From positions 5,006-69,005 of the forward strand of contig JBAYUQ010000017.1 in NCBI GenBank assembly GCA_041675005.1: a DNA stretch of 64,000 bases. The letters are read 5' to 3'. The position numbers and the translations under genes were made by a program. This DNA is from PGYR01 sp041675005 (GTDB lineage: Bacteria; Bacteroidota; Ignavibacteria; Kapaibacteriales; UBA2268). Below the pieces are notes generated by a model. It had not been told where the DNA came from, made no database searches, and saw only the letters and a program-made list of their open reading frames with translations. Below, in pieces: positions 8,004-18,044 of the stretch. Within the stretch, counting starts at the first letter, position 1. Each line of letters opens with the position of its first letter.

Positions 8004-9878
8004 TTATCTATTGATAATAACTTTTTGAACTTTATTCACATTGTTTCCTTCTAATTTCAAGAAGTAAACACCTGAGCTAAGTTCGTTACCATTGAAATCA
8101 TTCGCTGACCAAGGTCTTTGAATAGATTCACCAGCTCTCAATTCTTCGTTGAATACAGTTGCTACTTTATTACCAACAGCATCATATACTGAAAGTGAAT
8201 AAGAGCCGCTGTTTTCTACTGCTACACTATATGAAGTGAAACCACTTACATAAGGGTTAGTAGTGATAGAAAGACTAGCATTAACAACATCAGTTTGCTC
8301 TACAATAGAACCAACTAGATTATCATTAACTCTGATATTGTTCAATTGTAAATTACCATCTAAATTAGTAACATCTACATACAATACTGGTTCTGATGAA
8401 GTAAATTCACCAGTACTAGCAAAGTAAATACCGTTAGCTGATTTATTTGCCAATTTAATTTCGTTGTCTATGTTCATTTCAACATTCTCAACAGTTCCAT
8501 TAATATCAAAAGAGAATGATAAAGGACCTGAATGATTATTATTTATGTAAACAGGGATACTTGTAATACCGTTATGAACTACTTTTTTGCCTAATGAGAT
8601 ATTATCTGCAAATAATTCAGCTTTTTTACCTTTGAATACGATAGTATCGTTTACCCATGGTAAGTAAGGAACTGAAGCAGCTAGATAAGTCATAATTACA
8701 GCAGCATCGTGCTCATTAACTTGATAGAATACTTTTTTCAAAGATGTAACTTCAGAAGGTAAATCATCAAAATAGTTCATACTACGAGTAGTAACTTCTA
8801 CTTTCTGAACAACGCCTGGAGATATATTTCTGTAGAAATATCTACCACTATGATTCACATCACCGTGATAAGCAGCTCTTCTTCTAACACTATCCAAAGG
8901 AACTTGAGTAGCCATAGATCTTAGTATTAATCTAACATCATTAAATGTTACGTATCTGTTCTGAGGCAAACCAAAGTGTCTTTCCGCAGGAGTTTTAGAG
9001 AAATCAACATCTCCATCACCCCAGAATTCTTCAATGTTCAAAGTTTTTTGAGCAGTGAATAGGATTCTATAGTTAGAAGCACCAGATGGTTGCCAAGCGT
9101 TAGATAAATTTGTACTATCAGTTGCCTGAGGTAGTACACAAAAATCTAAGTCAGCAGGATTATCAGTACAAGGCCATAAACCATTAAGATAGTCATCAAA
9201 CTCACCTTTTATACCAACAGAAGCACCTTTTGTGATAACTTCAGTTTCAGCAGTCAAAATGTTACCACCGATTTGTCCATAAGCGAACTCTATATCACCT
9301 TGAGGCGTAGCAGGATCATCTGACTTATATAGAATTACTTGGAAATCAGCTATACTTGATGGCTTTGTTTTGTCATTAATATTCAAATCTCTCCACTCGA
9401 TAGTCAACTTATCTGACTCTCTTTTGTAGATGATTCTTGTACGAGTGTACAATTGTAACGCTTCGATATCAGTTCTGTAAACGTGATCACCCCAAAAAGG
9501 AGCAACAACATTTTGCTGATATGTAGAAGGCAATTCTTTAAACAAACCAGTTGGGTTTGTCTGTTTCAAAAAGTTAGGACTGTCAAATGTAACAAAACCA
9601 TTCACACAGATCCATAATTCTGTATATACCTCACCATTGTACTCAAATGGGAATCCGATGCTAATTTTAGCATATCCATCATCCGAATCTTGAATAGCAG
9701 GTGGTTTGATAAAATCTACAGCATCAAGTACAGTACCGCCAACGATTGGCTCGTAGTTCTTTTGTACTAAATGCAGAGATTTGAACTCACCCGGTACATC
9801 AGACTTTAGCGTTAAGCTACTTGATAGTGCTATTACAGCAACTGTCATCGCGGCTATTATGCTTTTTGTAAGTCTCAT
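8004..9878 (-). CDS. T9SS cargo protein with split dockerin-like repeats and cohesin-like domain
   Basis: A 624-residue protein starting at ATG 9878 behind AGAGGT. Signal peptide about residues 1-26. Residues about 48-280 form an exported beta domain (IGFPFEYNGEVY, WICVNGFVTF, NVVAPFWGD) resembling NIDO-like regions. Residues about 289-402 read like two dockerin EF-hand segments: GDVDFS...YVTFNDVRLILRSM and GDVNHSGR...VNEHDAAVIMTYLA. Each has extra residues between the GDV[DN] calcium-loop start and the helix. A cohesin-like beta region follows (about 420-535), then a T9SS sorting domain (VYDAVGNKVATVF, SSGVYFLKLEG, KVIINR). It abuts the cohesin-like 386-residue gene. Calcium binding is inferred, not proven. 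Confidence 0.75.
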   Translation of the reverse strand: MRLTKSIIAAMTVAVIALSSSLTLKSDVPGEFKSLHLVQKNYEPIVGGTVLDAVDFIKPPAIQDSDDGYAKISIGFPFEYNGEVYTELWICVNGFVTFDSPNFLKQTNPTGLFKELPSTYQQNVVAPFWGDHVYRTDIEALQLYTRTRIIYKRESDKLTIEWRDLNINDKTKPSSIADFQVILYKSDDPATPQGDIEFAYGQIGGNILTAETEVITKGASVGIKGEFDDYLNGLWPCTDNPADLDFCVLPQATDSTNLSNAWQPSGASNYRILFTAQKTLNIEEFWGDGDVDFSKTPAERHFGLPQNRYVTFNDVRLILRSMATQVPLDSVRRRAAYHGDVNHSGRYFYRNISPGVVQKVEVTTRSMNYFDDLPSEVTSLKKVFYQVNEHDAAVIMTYLAASVPYLPWVNDTIVFKGKKAELFADNISLGKKVVHNGITSIPVYINNNHSGPLSFSFDINGTVENVEMNIDNEIKLANKSANGIYFASTGEFTSSEPVLYVDVTNLDGNLQLNNIRVNDNLVGSIVEQTDVVNASLSITTNPYVSGFTSYSVAVENSGSYSLSVYDAVGNKVATVFNEELRAGESIQRPWSANDFNGNELSSGVYFLKLEGNNVNKVQKVIINR

Positions 9879-9922
9879 TATAAAACCTCTATTATATTAT
9901 AAATTAATTTCTTTTTAATAAA

Positions 9923-9950
9923 TGTGGTACCCTTTTGCAAGGGTACCGCA
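9923..9950 (-). terminator. Hairpin terminator after the giant cargo gene
   Basis: GGTACCCTT/AAGGGTACC is a 9-bp perfect stem with a 4-nt loop (9926-9947), extendable to 12 bp with one mismatch. It lies 10 bases downstream of the stop at 9960 on the minus strand. The following T tract is short and interrupted, so termination may be partial, letting some transcript continue into the next cargo gene. Confidence 0.65.
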
Positions 9951-9959
9951 AGTTTTGTC

Positions 9960-12900
9960 TTATTTAACAATCATCACTTTGATGAAGTCAGAATTACCGT
10001 CAGCGTTCATTCTGATACTATAAGCACCACTTGATAATTCAGAACCAAATCCAGTTCTAGAATTCCAGTTAAGTGTATGTTCACCAGCACCAAAGTAATC
10101 ACTTCCAACTATACCAATAACTTTACCAACTTCGTCGATTAATTCAAACTCAACATTAGCTGCTTTGTTTAAGTTAAACTTGATAACACTTTCGCCATTA
10201 ACTGGGTTAGGTGATACGCTAGTAATAGAATTAGTAGTCATTATCTGAGTATCATTTACACCACTCATCACATCGTTGTAGATAACGAAAGCTTTAATAG
10301 TCGCATTAGTTATAGTCAATGTAGCTATGTTACCTTGTACGTCAAACGTAGCGTTAGTTGGTGATACAGATCTCACATTTGGATCACTCATCTTGATATG
10401 GAAGTAAGAACCATCAGAAACAGGATCTCTTAAATACCAAGTTGAACCTTGAGGATTTCTTGTTTTGTCACTTGCATCAGGAATAGTTGTAATATCCCAA
10501 GATACTGTTACAGGGTAATTAATAGCAGTTTGACCACTTTCACCACCAGCTTGTATTTGAGCAACATAGATTAAATCACTGTTGTTACCACTTAAAGGAT
10601 ATATACTTCTCAAGATACCATTGATTGAAGGCAATGTCCATCTCGCATCGAATACGTCTTGTTGTGGATAAGGAGGTAATTCATACTCACAGAAATTATG
10701 ATCTAATTTACCGATATCATCACCATCTCTACCATCACCAGTTGATACATTATCAGTCGCAATACCAAATTCAAGAACTTGGAAAGAACCAATAGAGTTT
10801 CTAACTGTTATAGGAGCAGTAAAGTGAGTTGCATCAGATAATTTCAATCTAAATCTCATTATAGTAGTTTCGCCATCAGCATCTGTAGCTTTTATTTCAA
10901 CAGTAATTCTACCGTCAGCATCTACAGGTACATTAGCTATTGCTGCTGTAAAGATTAGATTAACTTTAACTGAATCATTATCTATAGTAGCACCATCTAA
11001 TATGTATTGGTCTAATTTAACACCGTCTAGTGGTAATACTACTTCTAGTGTTACTTTTTCTTGAGGTGTTACATCATTATCTCTTTCGAAATCTTTGTCA
11101 ATTACATAAATGAAGTTGTTAGTTGTTAAAGAACTGTTAGGGTCGATACAATCAACATCTGGAGCAAGTGCAAGTTTTGGTCCTTGATTAAGTGCTTCAA
11201 CTCTTAAGTCATAGACTCTTAGATCTGGAAGACCATCTTCATCAGTTACCAATACAATTACTTTCTCATCTTTAAGAGCGTCACCAACTAATGGAGTACC
11301 ATATAGCAAACCACTTTCTGGATTTATTTTCAACCATGCTGGAGTATATTTATCTCCAACACCATAATCAACGCCTTCTTCCCAAGTACCAGCTTCGTCA
11401 TAACAAGGATCTTTCGCTATCGGACCTCTACCACTATAGATCAACTCGTAAGTATGTTCTTGGTGGAAGTTAGGGTCTTTAACTTTAATCCCTCTAGCAG
11501 TATCAAGCAATTGGTCGTTATAATCAATACTTTCAACAGCATTTACTAATGTAGTTGTTGTAATAGTAGGAGCAAAGTTTACAAAAACTTCAAGTTTTTG
11601 TTCTAATCTTCCACCATGACCATCATTAACAACGAATACAAACGCAGTATCAGTGTTGAACTCTTCATTCTGTCTGTTGTTAGGTTCTAGTAAAGTTTCA
11701 ACTTCTGCTCTATCTATTCTGATATTTAATTTACCAGAAGTAGTAAAGTCAGCTGAAAATTCATCTAGATCAGTTTCGCCATCATATCTGTAGATATATT
11801 TATCTGCCATCCAGATAGGTCTTTCTTGATCTATAATTGTATCTAATCCACCTTGATCGTTAACGATAATAACATCATCAATAACTACTGTATCGCCAGC
11901 AGAGATGATTTTGTTCATGAAACCATAAGCAGTTCTACCATATCTGAAATCCCATCCATGTTCTGAAGCAGCAAAAGCGTCTTCAATCTCGTCATCAGTA
12001 TTGATGTCGATTTGGAATCTTAGTTTGTCAGTTACGTTAGCTTTTAATCTAGGAGTATCTTCATTAGTTTTACCACAAGTTAATTCTGTAGGTACATACT
12101 CAGCAATTATATCTTTAACTGTTACACCATCAGATTCATATCTATTAAGTGTTGTAGCTGAGTAATCTTCGTCTAAGTAAACTGGTGGTTGATCAACTAC
12201 GTATAATTCAAATTGATATTCAGTTTTCCAACCATTAGCACCACCTACGTCGATAGTATCTTGTTGTAAGTATCTAGCTCTATCTACATCATAAGATCCA
12301 GCATTGAAGTAAGGACCATAAGTTTCGATAAATTTGTCGATTTGTTCTTGAGTAAATAACCCAGAAGCTACCATAGAATCTAATGTTCTGTAGTGAGGAG
12401 GATAGTTAGCAGCCGAAACTGAAACCTTCTCGCCACCAGGTACTACATAAGGGTTAACTGGATGACCTTTTAATACAACATAACCGTTAGCTTCATCTTT
12501 CATGTTATTTGCATTACTAGAATAAATAGTATCTGCTTGTAACCAGTTAGCTAAACCAGAGTTGTAAGGAACATCCCAAGTGTATGTTAAATAAGTATAG
12601 TTATCAGCATCAGCTAATGAGCGAGGATCGTAGAAATTATTAGAATCTACAGCTGTAATAGCTAAGATACTATCTCTACCATCTGTGTAATTACCTGGGT
12701 AAGTTCTATCTTCAGTTATGAATACTCTATTAGTGAAATCATCAATATAGACAGTATCCATTTCGTTATTAGCTCTCTTAATAGGATCTAATGATGGAAC
12801 TAATTTCATAATAGTATCTTGTTGTAATGTTACTATGTTACCAGTAAATTCTGGAGGTAAAGTACTTCTCACAATTTTGAATTCCATACCATCGTCATAA

Positions 12901-15900
12901 GCAGCTATTACACCTTCTTTCCATAGAACTTGTCTAGAGATTACTCTGATTACGTCACCAGTATCTACAGGAAGAGCTTCATATCTCTCACCAGCAAAAT
13001 AAGTTACGATATCTTCAGTGATATTAGAAGGATCATCGATAGCAGGTCTGTTACTGAACAAGTCAGAAACTCTACCTAATTGTCTGAAATCAGCTTCATA
13101 TTTTCTACCTGGTACAGTTGCACCAGCTTCATTGTAAGCATTATCTTCCAATTTAGCTAATAAACTAAATCCTGTACCAAAGTTAAATAGTCCTTCAGCC
13201 GTTCTTCTGTATAGTGTATTAGCAGTTCTGTTAGTAGAATCAGGAACAAACTCAACTCTAGATCTGAATACTTCTCTATAAGGAGCAGTCTCAGAAACTT
13301 GTTGTAAGTTAGTTCTGATATAGTCACCAGTAGTTTCGTTAATAACGAAGAATACTGTTTCATTTGTTGTTTCAGTTATATGGTTGCTTCTTTCAGCAAA
13401 GCCATCATAATCTGCATGTGATTCTAAGTATAATGGGTATCCGATAGGGTGGTAGAAATTACCATCGTTATCAGGCATAAACTCAGATTGAAGTGCAGTG
13501 ATATAAGGGAATTTCAAATCACCGTTATCATCTAACAATCCAACACAATACGGATCTCTTGTTGTTCTTCTTACATATTTTCCATCAGAAGGTTGTGACG
13601 GAGCAGCAAATCTTCTTGTAGAGTAAGGGATACCAACTGCAAAGTCTTCGATTGGAGACATGATTCTCTTAGAGTAATCAGCAGTTTTAATATCAGTACC
13701 TTTGTCATATAAGTCATAGATTTTACCAGACATCAATACTTTTTCATTGATACTAGTTGCAGCTGGAGTATTTTCATCACCAACAACATTTTCTAATAAT
13801 ATAGGAGTGTAAGTATATTCATCGAATATTGATTCGAATGGACCTTGCTCTAATGGATCAGCAGAGTTTCTTACAAACGGTAGTGGAGATGTATTATCAC
13901 CAGCGATAAAGAATGTTTCATTCAACGCTAATGGATAACCTAAGTCATTAATTACATCAACAGTTATGTTTGCTTGAGTTCTACCCCAGAAGTTACCGTT
14001 AAGTGGGTTAGTACCACCAAGACCTAGTCCTAAGTTACCAGCCAAAACACCTTTAGTGTTAGGAGCATCAGGTAAACGAACTATAAATCTTGCATTGTTA
14101 CCATATACAGAGTTACCTGCAACTGGACCAGTACCTACTGGTAATGGACCTTGCATTTCACCATATATTACTGCACTTGCCAAATCAGAAGATGCTTCGT
14201 TTGAAGTAATACCATTGTTACCATCTAAAACGATAGGACCAGAAATAGTATTTTGTTCAACACCAATATCAGATAAAGCAGTATTTGCAGAAATTAAAGA
14301 TCTACCGAAAATTAATTTCAAATCAAAGTTATCAGAATAGATAGCAGCACCAGTATAGGCAGTGTTATTTAACATTCTAACACGGTTGAAAGAAACTGAA
14401 TCAGTTCTGTTCAATTGATTAACATCAGCATTGTCTAAGATGTAAATTGCACCACCAAGTCCAATACCATTTTCTGGTAAGCTTGTACCTGGGTGCATTC
14501 TAGCTACATCATAGTGACCAGCGTTTGCAGGGTTAGTTTCATTCCAAGTAGCACCACCATCTTCTGTTTTCAATAGAGTACCGTAGTCACCTACTGCGTA
14601 TCCTACTGAATTAGTAGCAAAGTGTACACCTTGTAATCCGAATCTTGTTAAGTCTTCCATCAATGTCCAAGTAGCACCACCATCAGTTGTAGCTAACATA
14701 TCGCCATAAACTGTAGTAATGAAACCTTTAGTAGAAGATGTGAATACAATGTCAGTCAAGTTAGCAGCTGTACCAGTTGCAACTGTATGCCATGAATCAC
14801 CACCATCAGTAGTTGATAACAAAGTACCTTTCTCACCGATAATGAAACCTTTACTTACACTTGTAAAGAAGATTTTTGTCAAGTTATAATTAGGTATTGG
14901 AGGAACAACTTCTTCCCATACAGTACCACCATCAGTAGTACGTAGGATTAGTCTGTCGTCTCCAACTACGAAACCTGAATTCAAGCTACCATAATATACA
15001 CCGTTAAGGTTTTGTTGTTGTGGTTGCATTGTACCCCATGTTGCGCCAGCATCATGTGATTCGTATATTAGACCATTGTTAGTAACAGCGTATAAATCAT
15101 TTTGACCTATAGAATAGAAGTCATTAAATTGATTTAATGTGTTAGTATTGATGTTGAACCAAGTGCTACCCGCATCTGTAGTTTTTTTCATGATACCTTG
15201 AGCACCAACGATATAACCAGTGTTTGCGTTAACAAATTCAACGTCTGTTAATCTGTGATTAGTATTTGAAACTGGGTATTCCCAAGTATCGCCACCATTT
15301 TTAAATTTAACGATTGTACCAAACAAGCCAACAGCATAACCTGTTTGAGCTGAAGTAAAGTAGTTAGCTAATAATGGACTTCTTGTTCTAAATACGCCTT
15401 CAGCGAATTGTGTAGAGCCAGATCCCATTTCACCAGATGCTCTTTCTTCGTAAATTGCTTGGTTACCTTTGAATTGAGTTAACATTCTAGCGTCAGGAGG
15501 GAAACTTACTGCACCATAAGTGAAGACGTCATCTCTTGAAGACATGCCAACTGCAACATCTTTAGAATCATAAGTAATATTATCTGCATCAGATGTAAAA
15601 TATCTTTTATTTAAGTTAAAAGGTTCAACCATTGAAAGAGCACCACCGTTACCATTGTAAACAGTATTACCATTAAATTCAACACCTTTAACTAAGTTAA
15701 GATCGCCACCAGCAGAATAGATAGCTCCACCACCTCTTAATTGACCAAGATTTTTGTCAGCTATATTCATACCTACAGTATTGTTCAAGAACAATGCTCT
15801 AGATAATTGTACTGCTCTTTGGAAGTAAGGAGGATTATCAGCGATTGGTATTTGGAAGTGAACAGCACCACCAGCATATCCAGCAGTGTTGCCTTCAAAT

Positions 15901-17948
15901 CTGATTGGGTATTTACCACCATAACCGATTAATTCATTTGCATTAATACCACCAGCACCAGTTATAGAACCTTGTCTCTTAGAGTAGATAGCACCACCCC
16001 AAGAAATAGCTGCGTTATTATTGAATTGAATATCATAGCCATAATCTCTAGTTAACAATAATGCATCAGAACCACCAATAATAGTAGTTAATACTGGATT
16101 AGAGTTACCATCTACATAGATAGCACCACCAGCACCTGAAGTATTACCATCAAATCTAGTTGCATTACCTTCTCCTTCTCTAGCAGGACCACCTTTTACG
16201 AATAGTCTGTTTAAAGAGTTCTCTACATAAATAGCACCACCCATTGAGTATAAACCAGCTACTGAACCAACTGTTTCGTCAGTTAAGTATTTAGCAGCAG
16301 TTTTATTACCTTCAAAGTGACCAGCTACTTGTAATGAAGTATATCTACCAGCGTAGATAGCACCACCACGAGAACCAGAAGAACTACCATTAGCTTGGTA
16401 GTTGTTTGCTTCGTTACCAGTTGCATTGAATGTATCAGGTTTATCGAAATCAACTTCAGTACCATTTACCATGATACTATTGTTAATACCAAAACCTACA
16501 TCGATTTTTCTATTTTCTTGTCCTTCAGTACCAGACATATATACAGCACCACCAAAAGCAGTGTTTCCGTAAACTTGTGGGTACATAGCAGGCTCGTTCA
16601 ATAAGTCAGATACAATCTTAACTGGAGGAGTACCTACAGTAGTTTGACCGTAATTTGCTAATTGAACTTTGTTATTAGTGAAAGTCATGTTTCTCATTCT
16701 ACCTAAGTAAAGAGCTAAACGACCATCATCATGTCCCATTCTTGCATAATCGCTTAATGGCTCAGCACCAGCTTCGTCAATTAAATCAATTGCGGGGATT
16801 GGGTTTTCAACTATAATAGTTGATGGATTACCATCTCTGTCAGTAATATTTGGATTCTTGTTAGAAGCGTAAGTACCAACTGTAGCGTTAATCTGAGTTC
16901 TATCTATAGTAGTAGGTATTTCAGAAGGAGCTTGAAGTAATTGTAATGCACCACCTTTAAATCTAGAAGTGTTGCCACTGAACACAACATCCAATAGCCA
17001 AGTTCTAGAAGAGAAAGTAGTAATTGCACCACCACTACCATTAGTCAGCATGTTAATTTTACTATTAACAGCAGCCCAAGCAGAGTTAGCACCACTTTGA
17101 TTGTAAACAGGGTCACCATCTACAGTAGTATCTTTCTTGAAGTTTTCAAAAGTAGCATTTCTGAAGAAAGCTGATCTAGCACCAGGAAGAACAATAATAT
17201 GTCCCCATTCTACAGATACGTTATTTATTGGTTGACCAACAAATCTAATTTTGTCTTTAACGACATTAACAGATAAGCCACCAATTCTTGACCATGGCTT
17301 AACATTTAAGTTAACGTCATTGTTAGGGTCTTGGTTCAATCTACCAGCTACAAACATAATCGCTTCTTCAAATGTTATGATATCCAAATTTGGATCAGAC
17401 ATAACAGAAGCAGCGTTCAATGGATTCAACTCAGTAATTTGACGAGTTGATCTATTTAATACAACATTAAACAAGTAGTTATACTTATTCGGATGTACTG
17501 ATTTATCTCTTTCAGTTGTAACATTGATTGTACGGAATACATCTGTTGATGGGGGGTTATTCCCATTAAACAAGAAATAATTAATATCCGCATAACCAGT
17601 CCAGCTGAACGGGTTTTGAGAAGTACCAGCAATACCCAATGGATCGATTCCATGTGGATTACCAGTATAAGTAGCTTCAGCGAAACCATCTGCGATGATT
17701 CTACCACCAGTTGAATCTATTAATCTCCCGTTAGGGTGAAAATAGACAGTTGTACCAGGCTCAATTATCAATGTACCGCCAACCACATACTCTCTTTCGA
17801 CAGTATAGATGGAATCCTTTACAAAGACTCTTACATCACCTGGAGCTATCCTTCCGGATATTTTAACGGTCTTCTGCGCATATCCTGAACTTGAAGACAG
17901 GATAAATGCGAAGGCCATGAGTACGCAAAGACGAATTAATCGTTGCAT
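9960..17948 (-). CDS. Giant T9SS cargo protein: PMP-type GGAIY repeats, YCF48/BNR repeats, Ig-like domain
   Basis: I place the start at ATG 17948, with GGAGG four bases upstream, giving 2,662 residues; an upstream TTG in the same frame would include that site. The signal peptide ends near SSGYA. Residues about 260-830 carry many GGAIY/GGAVH...FxGN motifs, like chlamydial polymorphic membrane proteins and other right-handed beta-helix surface proteins. At about 855-1145 these are interrupted by six or seven YCF48/BNR-type repeats (TGYAVG..., TTDGGxTW). GGAIY motifs resume to about 1,330. Around 2,120-2,260 is a putative Ig (He_PIG) domain (LKINPESGLLYGTP). The C-terminus is a T9SS sorting domain (VSPNPVNGESVIKF, SSGAYSIRM, FIKVMIVK). 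Likely a long surface adhesin or sheath component; function inferred. Confidence 0.8.
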   Translation of the reverse strand: MQRLIRLCVLMAFAFILSSSSGYAQKTVKISGRIAPGDVRVFVKDSIYTVEREYVVGGTLIIEPGTTVYFHPNGRLIDSTGGRIIADGFAEATYTGNPHGIDPLGIAGTSQNPFSWTGYADINYFLFNGNNPPSTDVFRTINVTTERDKSVHPNKYNYLFNVVLNRSTRQITELNPLNAASVMSDPNLDIITFEEAIMFVAGRLNQDPNNDVNLNVKPWSRIGGLSVNVVKDKIRFVGQPINNVSVEWGHIIVLPGARSAFFRNATFENFKKDTTVDGDPVYNQSGANSAWAAVNSKINMLTNGSGGAITTFSSRTWLLDVVFSGNTSRFKGGALQLLQAPSEIPTTIDRTQINATVGTYASNKNPNITDRDGNPSTIIVENPIPAIDLIDEAGAEPLSDYARMGHDDGRLALYLGRMRNMTFTNNKVQLANYGQTTVGTPPVKIVSDLLNEPAMYPQVYGNTAFGGAVYMSGTEGQENRKIDVGFGINNSIMVNGTEVDFDKPDTFNATGNEANNYQANGSSSGSRGGAIYAGRYTSLQVAGHFEGNKTAAKYLTDETVGSVAGLYSMGGAIYVENSLNRLFVKGGPAREGEGNATRFDGNTSGAGGAIYVDGNSNPVLTTIIGGSDALLLTRDYGYDIQFNNNAAISWGGAIYSKRQGSITGAGGINANELIGYGGKYPIRFEGNTAGYAGGAVHFQIPIADNPPYFQRAVQLSRALFLNNTVGMNIADKNLGQLRGGGAIYSAGGDLNLVKGVEFNGNTVYNGNGGALSMVEPFNLNKRYFTSDADNITYDSKDVAVGMSSRDDVFTYGAVSFPPDARMLTQFKGNQAIYEERASGEMGSGSTQFAEGVFRTRSPLLANYFTSAQTGYAVGLFGTIVKFKNGGDTWEYPVSNTNHRLTDVEFVNANTGYIVGAQGIMKKTTDAGSTWFNINTNTLNQFNDFYSIGQNDLYAVTNNGLIYESHDAGATWGTMQPQQQNLNGVYYGSLNSGFVVGDDRLILRTTDGGTVWEEVVPPIPNYNLTKIFFTSVSKGFIIGEKGTLLSTTDGGDSWHTVATGTAANLTDIVFTSSTKGFITTVYGDMLATTDGGATWTLMEDLTRFGLQGVHFATNSVGYAVGDYGTLLKTEDGGATWNETNPANAGHYDVARMHPGTSLPENGIGLGGAIYILDNADVNQLNRTDSVSFNRVRMLNNTAYTGAAIYSDNFDLKLIFGRSLISANTALSDIGVEQNTISGPIVLDGNNGITSNEASSDLASAVIYGEMQGPLPVGTGPVAGNSVYGNNARFIVRLPDAPNTKGVLAGNLGLGLGGTNPLNGNFWGRTQANITVDVINDLGYPLALNETFFIAGDNTSPLPFVRNSADPLEQGPFESIFDEYTYTPILLENVVGDENTPAATSINEKVLMSGKIYDLYDKGTDIKTADYSKRIMSPIEDFAVGIPYSTRRFAAPSQPSDGKYVRRTTRDPYCVGLLDDNGDLKFPYITALQSEFMPDNDGNFYHPIGYPLYLESHADYDGFAERSNHITETTNETVFFVINETTGDYIRTNLQQVSETAPYREVFRSRVEFVPDSTNRTANTLYRRTAEGLFNFGTGFSLLAKLEDNAYNEAGATVPGRKYEADFRQLGRVSDLFSNRPAIDDPSNITEDIVTYFAGERYEALPVDTGDVIRVISRQVLWKEGVIAAYDDGMEFKIVRSTLPPEFTGNIVTLQQDTIMKLVPSLDPIKRANNEMDTVYIDDFTNRVFITEDRTYPGNYTDGRDSILAITAVDSNNFYDPRSLADADNYTYLTYTWDVPYNSGLANWLQADTIYSSNANNMKDEANGYVVLKGHPVNPYVVPGGEKVSVSAANYPPHYRTLDSMVASGLFTQEQIDKFIETYGPYFNAGSYDVDRARYLQQDTIDVGGANGWKTEYQFELYVVDQPPVYLDEDYSATTLNRYESDGVTVKDIIAEYVPTELTCGKTNEDTPRLKANVTDKLRFQIDINTDDEIEDAFAASEHGWDFRYGRTAYGFMNKIISAGDTVVIDDVIIVNDQGGLDTIIDQERPIWMADKYIYRYDGETDLDEFSADFTTSGKLNIRIDRAEVETLLEPNNRQNEEFNTDTAFVFVVNDGHGGRLEQKLEVFVNFAPTITTTTLVNAVESIDYNDQLLDTARGIKVKDPNFHQEHTYELIYSGRGPIAKDPCYDEAGTWEEGVDYGVGDKYTPAWLKINPESGLLYGTPLVGDALKDEKVIVLVTDEDGLPDLRVYDLRVEALNQGPKLALAPDVDCIDPNSSLTTNNFIYVIDKDFERDNDVTPQEKVTLEVVLPLDGVKLDQYILDGATIDNDSVKVNLIFTAAIANVPVDADGRITVEIKATDADGETTIMRFRLKLSDATHFTAPITVRNSIGSFQVLEFGIATDNVSTGDGRDGDDIGKLDHNFCEYELPPYPQQDVFDARWTLPSINGILRSIYPLSGNNSDLIYVAQIQAGGESGQTAINYPVTVSWDITTIPDASDKTRNPQGSTWYLRDPVSDGSYFHIKMSDPNVRSVSPTNATFDVQGNIATLTITNATIKAFVIYNDVMSGVNDTQIMTTNSITSVSPNPVNGESVIKFNLNKAANVEFELIDEVGKVIGIVGSDYFGAGEHTLNWNSRTGFGSELSSGAYSIRMNADGNSDFIKVMIVK

Positions 17949-18044
17949 AATACCTCCAATAAACAAATTATTATTAAAAAATTAACTTTTAGTTTCATTA
18001 TTATAGTGTTTAGTTTAATTCAAATGCTATTTCGCAATTGAATG

